Source: CALFMR01 sp035550595
Lineage (GTDB): Bacteria; Acidobacteriota; Vicinamibacteria; Vicinamibacterales; SCN-69-37
Direction: 5' to 3'
Assembly: GCA_035550595.1 (NCBI GenBank)
Contig: DASZOV010000005.1
Span: forward strand, 1 to 10,847
DNA: 10,847 bases
Below the pieces are notes generated by a model that saw nothing but the letters and a program-made list of their open reading frames with translations, did not search any database and was not told the DNA's origin. Shown here in pieces: positions 1 to 6,961 of this stretch. The position numbers and the translations under genes were made by a program. Position 1 is the first letter of the stretch, and every line of letters begins with the position of its first letter.

Positions 1-832
1 CACGCACGGCATGGAGATCGGCGCGATCTCCGTGATGATGTATTGCTTCCGCGAGCGCGAGCAGCTCCTGAACTTCAACGAGATGCTCGCCGGCTTCCGG
101 ATGTTCCCGAGCTACCTGCGCATCGGCGGCCTGCGCGAGGATCTCCCGCGCGGCTTCCACGAGGCGGTCGGCGACTTCCTCGCGAAGTTCCCGGGCAAGC
201 TCGACGAATACGAGAAGCTGCTCACGAAGAACCAGGTCTGGATGAAGCGGACCCAGGGCGTCGGCTGTCTGTCGCGAGAAGACACGATCGCCATGGGCCT
301 GGTCGGCCCGGTCGCGCGCGCCGTGGGCATTCCGTACGACGTGCGCAAGACGTTTCCGTATCTCAAGTACGACACGTTCGACTTCGAGGTGCCGACGGCG
401 ACCGAGGGCGACGTCTTCGCGCGCTACTCGGTCAAGATCGAGGAGATGCGGCAGAGCACGCGCATCTGCCTGCAGGCGCTCGAGCGCATCACACCCCGCG
501 GCGTCTATGATTGCGGCGACTATCGCATCGTGCCGCCGCCCAAGGATCGCGTCTACACGGAGATGGAAGCGCTCATCCAGCACTTCCTGCTGTATTCGCA
601 GGGGTTCAACATCCCGGCTGGCGAGTGCTACGTCCCGGTCGAGGGCCCGCGCGGCGAGCACGGGTTCTACATCGTGTCGGACGGCACGAACCGCCCGATC
701 CGCGTCAAGGCCCGCGCCCCGTCACTCATGGCCGTGCAGGGGCTCGAGAAGATGATCGTCGGCGGCCTGGTCGCTGATCTGATCGCCGTCATCGGATCGA
801 CCGACGTCGTGATGGGAGACGTGGATAGATAA
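1..832 (+). CDS. nuoD: NADH-quinone oxidoreductase subunit D, 3' part (start lies before the window)
   Basis: NuoD is the 49-kDa-type subunit of the peripheral arm of complex I and forms, with NuoB, the quinone-reduction site next to cluster N2. The reading frame is open from base 2 and about 276 residues are visible, so roughly the first 120-130 of about 400 residues lie upstream. Family motifs seen are HGMEIGA at the very start, FREREQLLNFNEM, SYLRIGGLREDLP, the central GVGCLSREDTIAMGLVGPVARAVG region, and the C-terminal block with YDCGDYRIVPPPK, PAGECYVPVEGPRGE, GFYIVSDGTNRPIRVKARAPS and a final IGSTDVVMGDVDR. That end matches the usual NuoD C-terminus (GSIDIVMGEVDR type), so the 3' end is intact. 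The stop TAA is at 830-832. It is followed at once by a repeat element instead of nuoE, which is unusual because nuoD and nuoE are normally close together. Confidence 0.97.
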   Translation, partial: THGMEIGAISVMMYCFREREQLLNFNEMLAGFRMFPSYLRIGGLREDLPRGFHEAVGDFLAKFPGKLDEYEKLLTKNQVWMKRTQGVGCLSREDTIAMGLVGPVARAVGIPYDVRKTFPYLKYDTFDFEVPTATEGDVFARYSVKIEEMRQSTRICLQALERITPRGVYDCGDYRIVPPPKDRVYTEMEALIQHFLLYSQGFNIPAGECYVPVEGPRGEHGFYIVSDGTNRPIRVKARAPSLMAVQGLEKMIVGGLVADLIAVIGSTDVVMGDVDR

Positions 833-834
833 GT

Positions 835-863
835 GAGAAGTTGGAAGCCAGAAGCCAGAAGTT
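835..863 (+). repeat. 29-bp direct repeat, left copy
   Basis: The segment starts two bases after the nuoD stop codon. It carries the exact 20-mer gaagccagaagccagaagtt at 844-863, preceded by gagaagttg. The same block recurs at 1082-1110 with only two mismatches (gagaagtgt in place of gagaagttg). Within the 20-mer the 7-base unit gaagcca is itself repeated in tandem. I recall repeats of this type scattered between genes in Acidobacteriota assemblies, but copy number elsewhere cannot be seen here. Confidence 0.85.
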
Positions 864-1081
864 AGGTGGCGCCTGCGGCGCAACTAAAAGAAAGTCCGCG
901 AAACCCGCGACGTAGGAGCGGCGTTGAGCGGGCGAGCGGGGGTGGGGCCCCGCGAGCGAGTAAAAGAAGATGACACCGCGAGGCCCCGAGCGGAGCGAGG
1001 GCGCCGAAGCGCCGTAGCGCTGGGGGTGGGGCCCCAGCGCACTGCAAAGAAGATGACAGCCGAGCCGCGAGAACCCCAGTA
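864..1081. repeat. Hairpin-rich intergenic core between the two direct repeats
   Basis: These 218 bases between nuoD and nuoE contain no convincing gene. Two degenerate units of about 84 bp are visible. Each has the 14-mer GGGGGTGGGGCCCC (938-951 and 1022-1035) followed 11-12 bases later by the identical 13-mer aaagaagatgaca (963-975 and 1046-1058). A weaker third trace, taaaagaa, lies at 885-892. Short perfect hairpins are GCGCC/GGCGC (869-873 with 877-881), cgggg/ccccg (937-941 with 948-952), GGCGC/GCGCC around a CGAA loop (1000-1013), and the strongest, gcgctgggg/ccccagcgc (1017-1025 with 1032-1040). The core may be a REP/MITE-like or recombination-built repeat. It could also affect mRNA processing between nuoD and nuoE. 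No terminal inverted repeat or target-site duplication was found. Confidence 0.7.
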
Positions 1082-1110
1082 GAGAAGTGTGAAGCCAGAA
1101 GCCAGAAGTT
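1082..1110 (+). repeat. 29-bp direct repeat, right copy
   Basis: This is the second copy of the block at 835-863. It has the identical 20-mer at 1091-1110 and two mismatches in the nine bases before it. It ends only 12 bases before the nuoE start codon, so it replaces the sequence where a ribosome-binding site or promoter would normally be looked for. Spacing between the two copies is 247 bp, start to start. Confidence 0.85.
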
Positions 1111-1122
1111 CGAGACACTGAC

Positions 1123-1731
1123 ATGTCCTTTCACCCAGCGATGGATTACGGGCGCGGCCGGCACCAGTCGGCGCGCGCGCTCCCCGAGGAGGGCGAGCCG
1201 TTCGTCTACACGGCCGAGAACCGTGCGACGCTCGACGGCATCCTCGCGCACTATCCGCCCGACCGCCGCAAGTCGGCCGTCATCGCGGCGCTCTACCTCG
1301 TGCAGCGCCAGCAGGGGCACGTCACGCGGCAGGCGATGCGTCACGTCGCCGAGGTCATCGGCTGCACGCCGGAGGAGGTCGAAGAGGTCGTCTCCTTCTA
1401 CACGATGTTCTACACGCGCCCGGTCGGCCGGCGCGTGATTCAGGTGTGCCGGACGCTCTCGTGCGCACTCATGGGCGCCGAGCGCGTGACCGAGGCGCTC
1501 GCCGAGACATTGAGTATCCGGCCGGGCGAGACCGACGCGACCGGCGAGTTCACGCTGCTCGAAGTCGAGTGTCTCGGCGCGTGCGATCGCGCGCCGGTCA
1601 TTGGCGTCGACGATCTCTGGCACGAGTGCCAGCGCCCCGAGGACGTGCGCGCGCTCATCGACGGTCTCAAGACGAAGGGCGCGGCTGCGCTCACCGGTTG
1701 CCACCTGCACGTGGCGGGGGACACCGAATGA
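1123..1731 (+). CDS. nuoE: NADH-quinone oxidoreductase subunit E (2Fe-2S subunit)
   Basis: NuoE is the 24-kDa-type subunit of the NADH dehydrogenase module. It holds the off-pathway 2Fe-2S cluster N1a and packs against NuoF at the tip of the peripheral arm. The protein has 202 residues. The N-terminal helical part (about 34-95) reads LAHYPPDRRKSAVIAALYLV and then QRQQGHVT, typical of the family. The thioredoxin-like part carries the four ligands C109, C114 (CRTLSC), C150 and C154 (CLGAC), with the expected C-x4-C and C-x3-C spacing. The ATG at 1123 is the first in frame after the repeat element and gives a normal-length N-terminus, but there is no good Shine-Dalgarno sequence in front, only repeat sequence. 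The tail after residue 185 is poorly conserved in type. The stop TGA at 1729-1731 is followed by a GC hairpin and then nuoF. Confidence 0.97.
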   Translation: MSFHPAMDYGRGRHQSARALPEEGEPFVYTAENRATLDGILAHYPPDRRKSAVIAALYLVQRQQGHVTRQAMRHVAEVIGCTPEEVEEVVSFYTMFYTRPVGRRVIQVCRTLSCALMGAERVTEALAETLSIRPGETDATGEFTLLEVECLGACDRAPVIGVDDLWHECQRPEDVRALIDGLKTKGAAALTGCHLHVAGDTE

Positions 1732-1732
1732 G

Positions 1733-1752
1733 GCGGCCGCCCGTGCGGCCGC
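1733..1752 (+). promoter_or_regulatory. GC-rich hairpin between nuoE and nuoF
   Basis: The 47-base gap after the nuoE stop contains GCGGCCGC twice (1733-1740 and 1745-1752) separated by CCGT. Because GCGGCCGC is its own reverse complement, the two copies form a perfect 8-bp stem with a 4-base loop. There is no T-run after it, so it does not look like a classic intrinsic terminator. It could act as a processing or mRNA-stability structure, or as a partial attenuator. The function is inferred only from the shape. Confidence 0.45.
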
Positions 1753-1778
1753 GGGCGCGCTGACGCGCGACGATCACG

Positions 1779-3086
1779 ATGGAACCACTGCTCACCAAAT
1801 ACGTCCGCGAACCGAACAGCGCCACGCTGGACTTCTACACGGCGCACGGCGGTTACGGCGCGCTGAAGAAGGCGCTCGGCATGACGCCCGAGGCCGTCAT
1901 CGAGCTCGTCAAGACGTCGGGCTTGCGCGGCCGCGGCGGCGCGGGCTTTCCGACCGGCCTCAAGTGGCAGTTCGTCGACAAGAAATCGCCGAAGCCGAAG
2001 TACATCTGCTGCAACGCCGACGAGAGCGAACCAGGGACGTTCAAAGATCACGTCCTCATGGAGCGCAACCCGCACCTGCTCTTCGAGGGCTGCCTCATCG
2101 GCTGCTACGCGATCGGTGCGAAGGTCGCCTACATCTACATCCGCGGCGAGTTCTACCACGTGCAAGAAGTGCTCGAGCGCGAGCTGGCCAAGGCACGCGC
2201 GGCCGGGTACATCGGCACGAACATCCAGGGGACGGGTTTCGACTGCGAGATCTACATCCACCGTGGCGCGGGCGCCTACGAAGCGGGGGAGGAGACGGCG
2301 CTCATCGAGTCGCTCGAAGGCAAGCGCGCGCAGCCGCGCCTCAAGCCGCCGTTTCCCGCGGTCGAGGGCCTCTACAACTGTCCGACGGCGGTCAACAACG
2401 TCGAGACGCTCTGCAACGTGCCGTTCATCGTCGACCGCGGCGCCGAGTGGTTCGCGAGTCTCGGGCCCGAGAAGAACGGCGGCCCGAAGCTCTACTGCAT
2501 CAGCGGCCACGTGAAGCGCCCCGGCGTCTACGAGGCGTCGATGTCGACGACGCTCCGCGAGCTCGTCTACGGCGACGCGTTCGGCGGCGGCATTCGCGAC
2601 GGCCGCGCGCTCAAGTGCGTGATTCCCGGCGGATCGTCGGTCCCCGTGCTCCTGCCCGATCAGCTCGACATTCCCGCGAGCTTCGACGGCGTGCAGGCGG
2701 CCGGCTCGCTTCTCGGCTCGGCCGGCATCATCGTCATGGACGAGACGACGTGCATGGTGTGGGCGGCGGAGAACCTGCTGCACTTCTACCGCCACGAGTC
2801 GTGCGGCAAGTGCACGCCGTGCCGCGAGGGCGGTGCGTGGCTGCACCAGATTCTCGGCAAGATCGAGCGCGGCGACGGGCAGATGCGCGACCTCGACTAC
2901 CTGCTCTCGATTGCCGGCAACATCACCGGCAAGACGCTCTGCGCGTTCGGCGACGCGGCGGCGACGCCCGTCCTCACGACCGTCAAGACGTTCCGTGCCG
3001 AGTACGAGGCGCACATCCGTGAAGGCCGCTGCACGGTGCCCGCGCCGTGGCGGGTCGAGGCCGGGCGCGCGGTGGTGCACGCATGA
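1779..3086 (+). CDS. nuoF: NADH-quinone oxidoreductase subunit F (NADH/FMN-binding, 4Fe-4S)
   Basis: NuoF binds NADH and FMN, takes the hydride, and passes electrons to 4Fe-4S cluster N3. At 435 residues it has normal length. Motifs in order are GLRGRGGAGFPTGLKW (48-63, nucleotide site), CNADESEPGTFKD (78-90, FMN site), GAGAYEAGEETALIESLEG (163-181), NNVETL (206-211), and the N3 ligands SCGKCTPCR (C342, C345, C348) with C388 in TLCAFGD. In the 163-181 block the family normally reads YICGEETAL, so I-C is replaced by E-A here (C to A at 169). The ATG at 1779 lies 47 bases after nuoE with no clear ribosome-binding site. Its TGA at 3084-3086 overlaps the nuoH ATG (ATGA at 3083). NuoF normally docks on NuoG, whose gene would be expected next but is absent. 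Confidence 0.98.
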   Translation: MEPLLTKYVREPNSATLDFYTAHGGYGALKKALGMTPEAVIELVKTSGLRGRGGAGFPTGLKWQFVDKKSPKPKYICCNADESEPGTFKDHVLMERNPHLLFEGCLIGCYAIGAKVAYIYIRGEFYHVQEVLERELAKARAAGYIGTNIQGTGFDCEIYIHRGAGAYEAGEETALIESLEGKRAQPRLKPPFPAVEGLYNCPTAVNNVETLCNVPFIVDRGAEWFASLGPEKNGGPKLYCISGHVKRPGVYEASMSTTLRELVYGDAFGGGIRDGRALKCVIPGGSSVPVLLPDQLDIPASFDGVQAAGSLLGSAGIIVMDETTCMVWAAENLLHFYRHESCGKCTPCREGGAWLHQILGKIERGDGQMRDLDYLLSIAGNITGKTLCAFGDAAATPVLTTVKTFRAEYEAHIREGRCTVPAPWRVEAGRAVVHA

Positions 3087-4120
3087 TGGCCGTCTTCACG
3101 CCCGCCGTCATCGGCGAGCTCATCGTCATCGGTTTCACGTTCTTCATGCTGCTGAACTCGGCGGCGGTGCTCGTCTATCTCGAGCGCAAGGTCGCGGCGT
3201 TCGTCCAGCAGCGGTACGGGCCGTATCTGGTGGGGCCCTACGGACTCCTCCAGCCGATGGCGGACATCGTCAAGCTGATGTTCAAGGAGGAGCTGCGACC
3301 GAAGGCAGCCGACACGATCCTGTTCTACGCGGCGCCGATTCTCTCGGCCGCAGCCGCGTTCTCGGCGTTCGCGGTCGTGCCGTTCGGCGCGGACACAGAC
3401 TTTTTCGGTGTGCTCGACCGGCCCATTCATCTCGCCGCGGCGGACGTGAACGTCGGGCTGCTCGTGATCTTCGCGATCTCGTCGATGGGCGTCTACGGGA
3501 TCGTGCTCGCCGGCTGGAGCTCGAACAGCAAGTACTCGCTGCTCGGCGCGCTGCGGTCGTCGGCGCAGATGATCAGCTACGAGATCTCGTACGGCTTGTC
3601 GTTCGCGGCCGTCATCATGCTGGCGGGATCGCTCTCGCTGCACACGATCGTCGACCATCAGGCGGGCTACTGGTTCAGCGTGATCCCGAAGTGGTTCATC
3701 TTCGTCCAGCCGCTCGGATTCTTCATCTTCCTCACGGCGGGCGTGGCCGAAACGAACCGCGCGCCGTTCGACTTCCCGGAAGCGGAGCAGGAGCTGGTCG
3801 CCGGCTACCACACCGAGTACAGCTCGATGAGCTTCGCGCTGTTCTTCCTGGCCGAGTACGTGAACATGGTCACCGTTTCGGCCGTGGCGACCGATCTCTT
3901 CCTCGGCGGTTGGCACGGGCCGTTCCTGCCGGAATGGCTGGGCTGGATCTGGTTCCTCGTCAAGGTGTTCGCGCTCCTGTTCTTCTACATCTGGATGCGC
4001 TGGACGCTGCCGCGGTACCGCTACGACCAGCTCATGTCGTTCGGATGGAAGTGGCTGCTGCCGGCCGCGGTCATCAACCTGGTCGCAACGGCGTTCGTCG
4101 TCGCGTATTTCGGCTGGTAG
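3083..4120 (+). CDS. nuoH: NADH-quinone oxidoreductase subunit H (membrane subunit at quinone channel)
   Basis: NuoH (ND1-type) anchors the peripheral arm to the membrane and lines the quinone entry channel. From ATG 3083 it is 345 residues with about eight hydrophobic membrane segments, a normal length. Diagnostic motifs are ERKVAAFVQQRYGP (34-47), VGPYGLLQPMADIVKL (50-65), the acidic loop AETNRAPFDFPEAEQEL (222-238) and RWTLPRYRYDQLM (306-318). The start is placed at 3083 because it overlaps the nuoF stop as ATGA, suggesting coupled translation; a second ATG follows at 3086. An upstream GTG at 3047 in the same frame would add an Arg/Gly-rich leader inside nuoF and is unlikely. The gene ends with TAG at 4118-4120. 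nuoI usually follows here, but nuoJ comes directly. Confidence 0.98.
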   Translation: MMAVFTPAVIGELIVIGFTFFMLLNSAAVLVYLERKVAAFVQQRYGPYLVGPYGLLQPMADIVKLMFKEELRPKAADTILFYAAPILSAAAAFSAFAVVPFGADTDFFGVLDRPIHLAAADVNVGLLVIFAISSMGVYGIVLAGWSSNSKYSLLGALRSSAQMISYEISYGLSFAAVIMLAGSLSLHTIVDHQAGYWFSVIPKWFIFVQPLGFFIFLTAGVAETNRAPFDFPEAEQELVAGYHTEYSSMSFALFFLAEYVNMVTVSAVATDLFLGGWHGPFLPEWLGWIWFLVKVFALLFFYIWMRWTLPRYRYDQLMSFGWKWLLPAAVINLVATAFVVAYFGW

Positions 4121-4135
4121 GTGGCGGCACCGATT

Positions 4136-4645
4136 ATGGACGCGCTCCTGTTCTGGATCCTGGCGGCCGTGGCGGTCGTCGCCTCGCTGCTCGTCGTCGG
4201 GCAGCGCAACCCGATGTACAGCGTGCTGCTGCTCATCGTCTCGTTCTGCGCGCTGTCGGGGCTGTACGTGCTGCTCGGCGCGCCGTTCGTGGCCGCCATT
4301 CAGATCATCATCTACGCGGGCGCCATCATGGTGCTCTTCCTGTTCGTCGTCATGCTGCTGAACGTGCCGACCGAGGATCCGCCAACCGGGTATCATGCGC
4401 GGCTGTTCGGCGGTGCAGGACCGCGGCGGTTCGGCGCGGTGCTCGCCCTGGCGCTCGTCGTCGAGCTGGCCTGGGCGCTGCGCGAGATGGCGGGCACGAC
4501 GATCGGCGCGGGCGCGCCGTCGTCGGTCTATGACATCGGCGTGCGGCTCTTCCGCGACTACGGCTTCGCGTTCGAGGCGACCTCGCTCTTGATTCTCGTC
4601 GCGATGGTCGGCGCCATCGTCCTCGCCCGGAAGGAGCCGTCCTGA
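4136..4645 (+). CDS. nuoJ: NADH-quinone oxidoreductase subunit J
   Basis: NuoJ (ND6-type) is a membrane-arm subunit that sits between NuoH/NuoA and the antiporter-like subunits. Starting at ATG 4136 it is 169 residues with five hydrophobic segments. The hallmark third membrane helix is AIQIIIYAGAIMVLFLF (54-70), which includes the conserved Tyr (Y60) and the GAIMVLF run. The NPMYSVLLLI motif at 25-34 is also typical. An in-frame GTG at 4121 directly abuts the nuoH stop and would add five residues (MAAPI). I prefer the ATG because an AGGTGG Shine-Dalgarno-like sequence lies at 4119-4124, 11 bases upstream. The gene ends with TGA at 4643-4645, overlapping the nuoK ATG by one base. Confidence 0.96.
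   Translation: MDALLFWILAAVAVVASLLVVGQRNPMYSVLLLIVSFCALSGLYVLLGAPFVAAIQIIIYAGAIMVLFLFVVMLLNVPTEDPPTGYHARLFGGAGPRRFGAVLALALVVELAWALREMAGTTIGAGAPSSVYDIGVRLFRDYGFAFEATSLLILVAMVGAIVLARKEPS
4631..4636 (+). promoter_or_regulatory. Shine-Dalgarno site for nuoK
   Basis: AAGGAG lies inside the end of nuoJ, 8 bases before the nuoK ATG at 4645. It is the clearest ribosome-binding site in the operon. Most other nuo genes here have weak or no such site and appear to rely on overlap with the gene before. Confidence 0.75.
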
Positions 4646-4956
4646 TGCTGCCCGAGCCGACGTTCAATTCGTACCTGATGCTCTCGGCAGTGCTCTTCGC
4701 CATCGGCACGGCCGGTGTGTTCCTCCGGCGCAACATCATCACGCTGCTGCTGTCGGTCGAGGTCATGCTGAACGCGGTCAACCTGACGTTCGTGGCCGCC
4801 GACCGCTATTACCACAGCGTGGACGGGCAGATCGTCGTGTTCTTCGTCATGGCCGTGGCTGCCGCCGAAGCCGCCGTCGGGCTCGCGATCGTCATCGCGC
4901 TCTTCCGGCATCGCGAGACGCTCAGTCCCGACGCCTTCACGACGCTCAAGTGGTGA
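4645..4956 (+). CDS. nuoK: NADH-quinone oxidoreductase subunit K
   Basis: NuoK (ND4L-type) is a three-helix membrane subunit that helps link quinone reduction to proton pumping. The protein has 103 residues, the usual length. It keeps the two membrane glutamates needed for coupling: E39 in LLLSVEVMLNAVNL and E75 in AVAAAEAAVGLAIV, which correspond to E36 and E72 of the Escherichia coli protein. The start is supported by the AAGGAG site 8 bases upstream and by the one-base overlap with nuoJ (TGATG). It ends with TGA at 4954-4956, four bases before nuoL. Confidence 0.97.
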   Translation: MLPEPTFNSYLMLSAVLFAIGTAGVFLRRNIITLLLSVEVMLNAVNLTFVAADRYYHSVDGQIVVFFVMAVAAAEAAVGLAIVIALFRHRETLSPDAFTTLKW

Positions 4957-4960
4957 CCGC

Positions 4961-6961
4961 GTGCTGATCCTGATTCCGCTCTTCCCGTTCCTGGGCTTTC
5001 TCGTCAACGCGTCGGTCGGCCGCCGGCTGCCCAAGCGCGTGTCGGGCGTCCTGGCCACGGCGGCCCTCGCGCTGTCGTTCGGCGTCGCCGTGTCGGCCGT
5101 CGCGCGGATGCTCGCGGCGACGCCGGTCGACGGCGTGCGCGCCGTCCAGGAGACCGTCTACACGTGGATCGCCTCGGGTTCGCTGCACGTGCCGTTCACG
5201 CTGCGCGTCGACCCGCTCGCGGCCGTGATGATTCTCGTCATCACCGGCATCGGCACGTTGATCCATCTCTATTCGACCGCGTACATGCACGACGAGACGG
5301 ATGGCGAGTTCGCCCGCTACTTCTCGTACCTGAACCTGTTCGCGGCGTTCATGCTCGTGCTCGTTCTCGGGACGAGCTTCCCGGTGATGTTCATCGGCTG
5401 GGAGGGTGTGGGCCTCTGCTCGTACCTGCTCATCGGCTTCTGGTTCGTGAAGCAGACGGCCTCCGATGCAGGCAAGAAAGCGTTCATCGTCAACCGCATC
5501 GGCGACGTCGGCTTCATCCTCGGGATGGCGGCGATCTTCACGACGTTCGGCACGCTCGATTTCCAGGAAGTCGCCGCGCACGTCGCGGGCATGCCGGTCG
5601 AGGCCTCGTTCGGCATCCTCACGCTGACGACGCTGCTCTTGTTCCTCGGCGCGACGGGCAAGTCCGCGCAGATTCCGCTCTACATCTGGCTGCCGGACGC
5701 GATGGAAGGTCCGACGCCGGTCTCCGCCCTCATCCACGCCGCGACGATGGTGACGGCGGGTGTGTATCTCATCGGGCGCAACGCCGTGCTCTTCAGCCAC
5801 GCGCCGATCACGCTCGAGGTCGTTGCCGTCATCGGCTGTCTCACGGCGCTCATGGCCGGCACGATCGGCCTCGTGCAGAACGACATCAAGCGCGTGCTGG
5901 CGTACTCGACGGTGTCGCAGCTCGGCTACATGTTCCTCGCGATGGGCGTCGGCGCGTTCGGCGCGGGCATCTTCCATCTCTACACGCACGCCTTCTTCAA
6001 GGCGCTGTTGTTCCTCGGATCGGGCGCGGTGATTCACGCGCTGAACGGCGAGCAGGACATGCGTCACATGGGCGGCCTGCGGCGGGAACTGCCGGTCACC
6101 TACTGGACGTTCCTCATGGGCACGCTCGCGATTTCGGGCGTGCCGCTGTTCTCGGGGTTCTTCTCGAAGGACGAGATCCTCGCCGAGACGTTCGCGCACG
6201 GCCACGTCGTGCTGTGGGCCGTCGGTCTTTTCACCGCGTTCTTGACCGCGATCTACATGTTCCGCCTCGTCTACATGACCTTCTTCGGCGAGCGGCGGAC
6301 CCCGGCGACGGCTGATGCCGGCGCGCACGGGCACGCGACGTCCGGCCACGGGCATGGCGCCGGGCACCTGCACGACGCGCCGCCGGCCATGGCGATTGCG
6401 CTCGTCATCCTCGCGGTGGGCGCCGTGGTGGCCGGCTACGTCGGTCTGCCGAACGCGGTCGTGTCGGGCGGCAACCGGATCGACGCGTTCCTCGAGCCGA
6501 GCTTCCACGCGCCCGTCGCGGCCGGCGTCGAAGTGGCGGCCGAGCCCGCGCAGGAAGAGGGCGGCACGTCGACCGGCGTCGAGCTGGGGCTGATGGGGCT
6601 GTCGACGCTCGTCGCGCTCGGCGGCATCGGCGTGGCGACGATCTTCTTCCTGCAGCGGCCCGATCGCGCCGACGCCATGGCCGCGCGTTTCAGCGGGCTG
6701 CACCGGCTGCTCGAGCACAAGTACTACGTCGACGAGCTGTACGGCGCGGTGATCGTCCGGCCGATCACGCGATTGTCGACCACGCTGCTCTGGCGCGGCG
6801 TCGACGCTGGTCTGGTCGACGGGACCGTCAATGCCACCGGACTCGTCGTGCGCGGCTGGAGCGCGGTGCTCCGGCGGCTGCAGACCGGTTCGGTGCGCGC
6901 CTACGCGATGTCCTTCTTCGTCGGCGTCGTGGTCATCGTGGGGTATTACCTCTGGCAATGA
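4961..6961 (+). CDS. nuoL: NADH-quinone oxidoreductase subunit L (distal proton-pumping subunit)
   Basis: NuoL (ND5-type) is the antiporter-like subunit at the far end of the membrane arm, with a C-terminal lateral helix running back along it. The product is 666 residues and starts at GTG 4961, four bases after nuoK; the N-terminus LILIPLFPFLGFLVNA is typical, so GTG is the likely start. Proton-path residues are present: E148 (GWEGVGL), K234 (GKSAQIPLYIWLPDAMEGP), H259 (SALIHAATMVTAGVYL), H343 and K347 (THAFFKALLFL), and K403/D404 (FFSKDEIL). A His-rich loop, AHGHATSGHGHGAGHLHD (455-472), separates the core from the tail. The C-terminal signature LLEHKYYVDELYGAVIVRP (583-601) and the final membrane anchor are intact. 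Its stop overlaps nuoM (ATGA at 6958). Confidence 0.98.
   Translation: MLILIPLFPFLGFLVNASVGRRLPKRVSGVLATAALALSFGVAVSAVARMLAATPVDGVRAVQETVYTWIASGSLHVPFTLRVDPLAAVMILVITGIGTLIHLYSTAYMHDETDGEFARYFSYLNLFAAFMLVLVLGTSFPVMFIGWEGVGLCSYLLIGFWFVKQTASDAGKKAFIVNRIGDVGFILGMAAIFTTFGTLDFQEVAAHVAGMPVEASFGILTLTTLLLFLGATGKSAQIPLYIWLPDAMEGPTPVSALIHAATMVTAGVYLIGRNAVLFSHAPITLEVVAVIGCLTALMAGTIGLVQNDIKRVLAYSTVSQLGYMFLAMGVGAFGAGIFHLYTHAFFKALLFLGSGAVIHALNGEQDMRHMGGLRRELPVTYWTFLMGTLAISGVPLFSGFFSKDEILAETFAHGHVVLWAVGLFTAFLTAIYMFRLVYMTFFGERRTPATADAGAHGHATSGHGHGAGHLHDAPPAMAIALVILAVGAVVAGYVGLPNAVVSGGNRIDAFLEPSFHAPVAAGVEVAAEPAQEEGGTSTGVELGLMGLSTLVALGGIGVATIFFLQRPDRADAMAARFSGLHRLLEHKYYVDELYGAVIVRPITRLSTTLLWRGVDAGLVDGTVNATGLVVRGWSAVLRRLQTGSVRAYAMSFFVGVVVIVGYYLWQ

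Noticed and set aside
864..1081. CRISPR array or insertion sequence in the nuoD-nuoE gap
   Set aside because: There are only two copies of the flanking repeat, with a non-spacer-sized core, no transposase, no terminal inverted repeats and no target-site duplication.
789..1124. Open frame on the - strand across the nuoD-nuoE gap, with a repeated FWL motif (NFWLLASNF and SGFWLHTS)
   Set aside because: The repeated motif is only the 29-bp direct repeat read on the other strand. The frame starts in nuoE's start codon and ends in nuoD, so it is a by-product of the repeat element and not a gene.
1440..3080. Long open frame on the - strand (546 codons) opposite nuoE/nuoF
   Set aside because: Arg/Ala/Glu-rich shadow of the nuoE and nuoF codons with no recognisable domain. 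Similar shadows at 2897-4396 and 6946-8034 were dropped for the same reason.
2833..4533. Long + strand open frame (566 codons) across the ends of nuoF, nuoH and nuoJ
   Set aside because: An Arg/Ala-rich out-of-frame reading of three genes with clear motifs. It is not a NuoG or NuoI substitute: it lacks the needed cysteine clusters.
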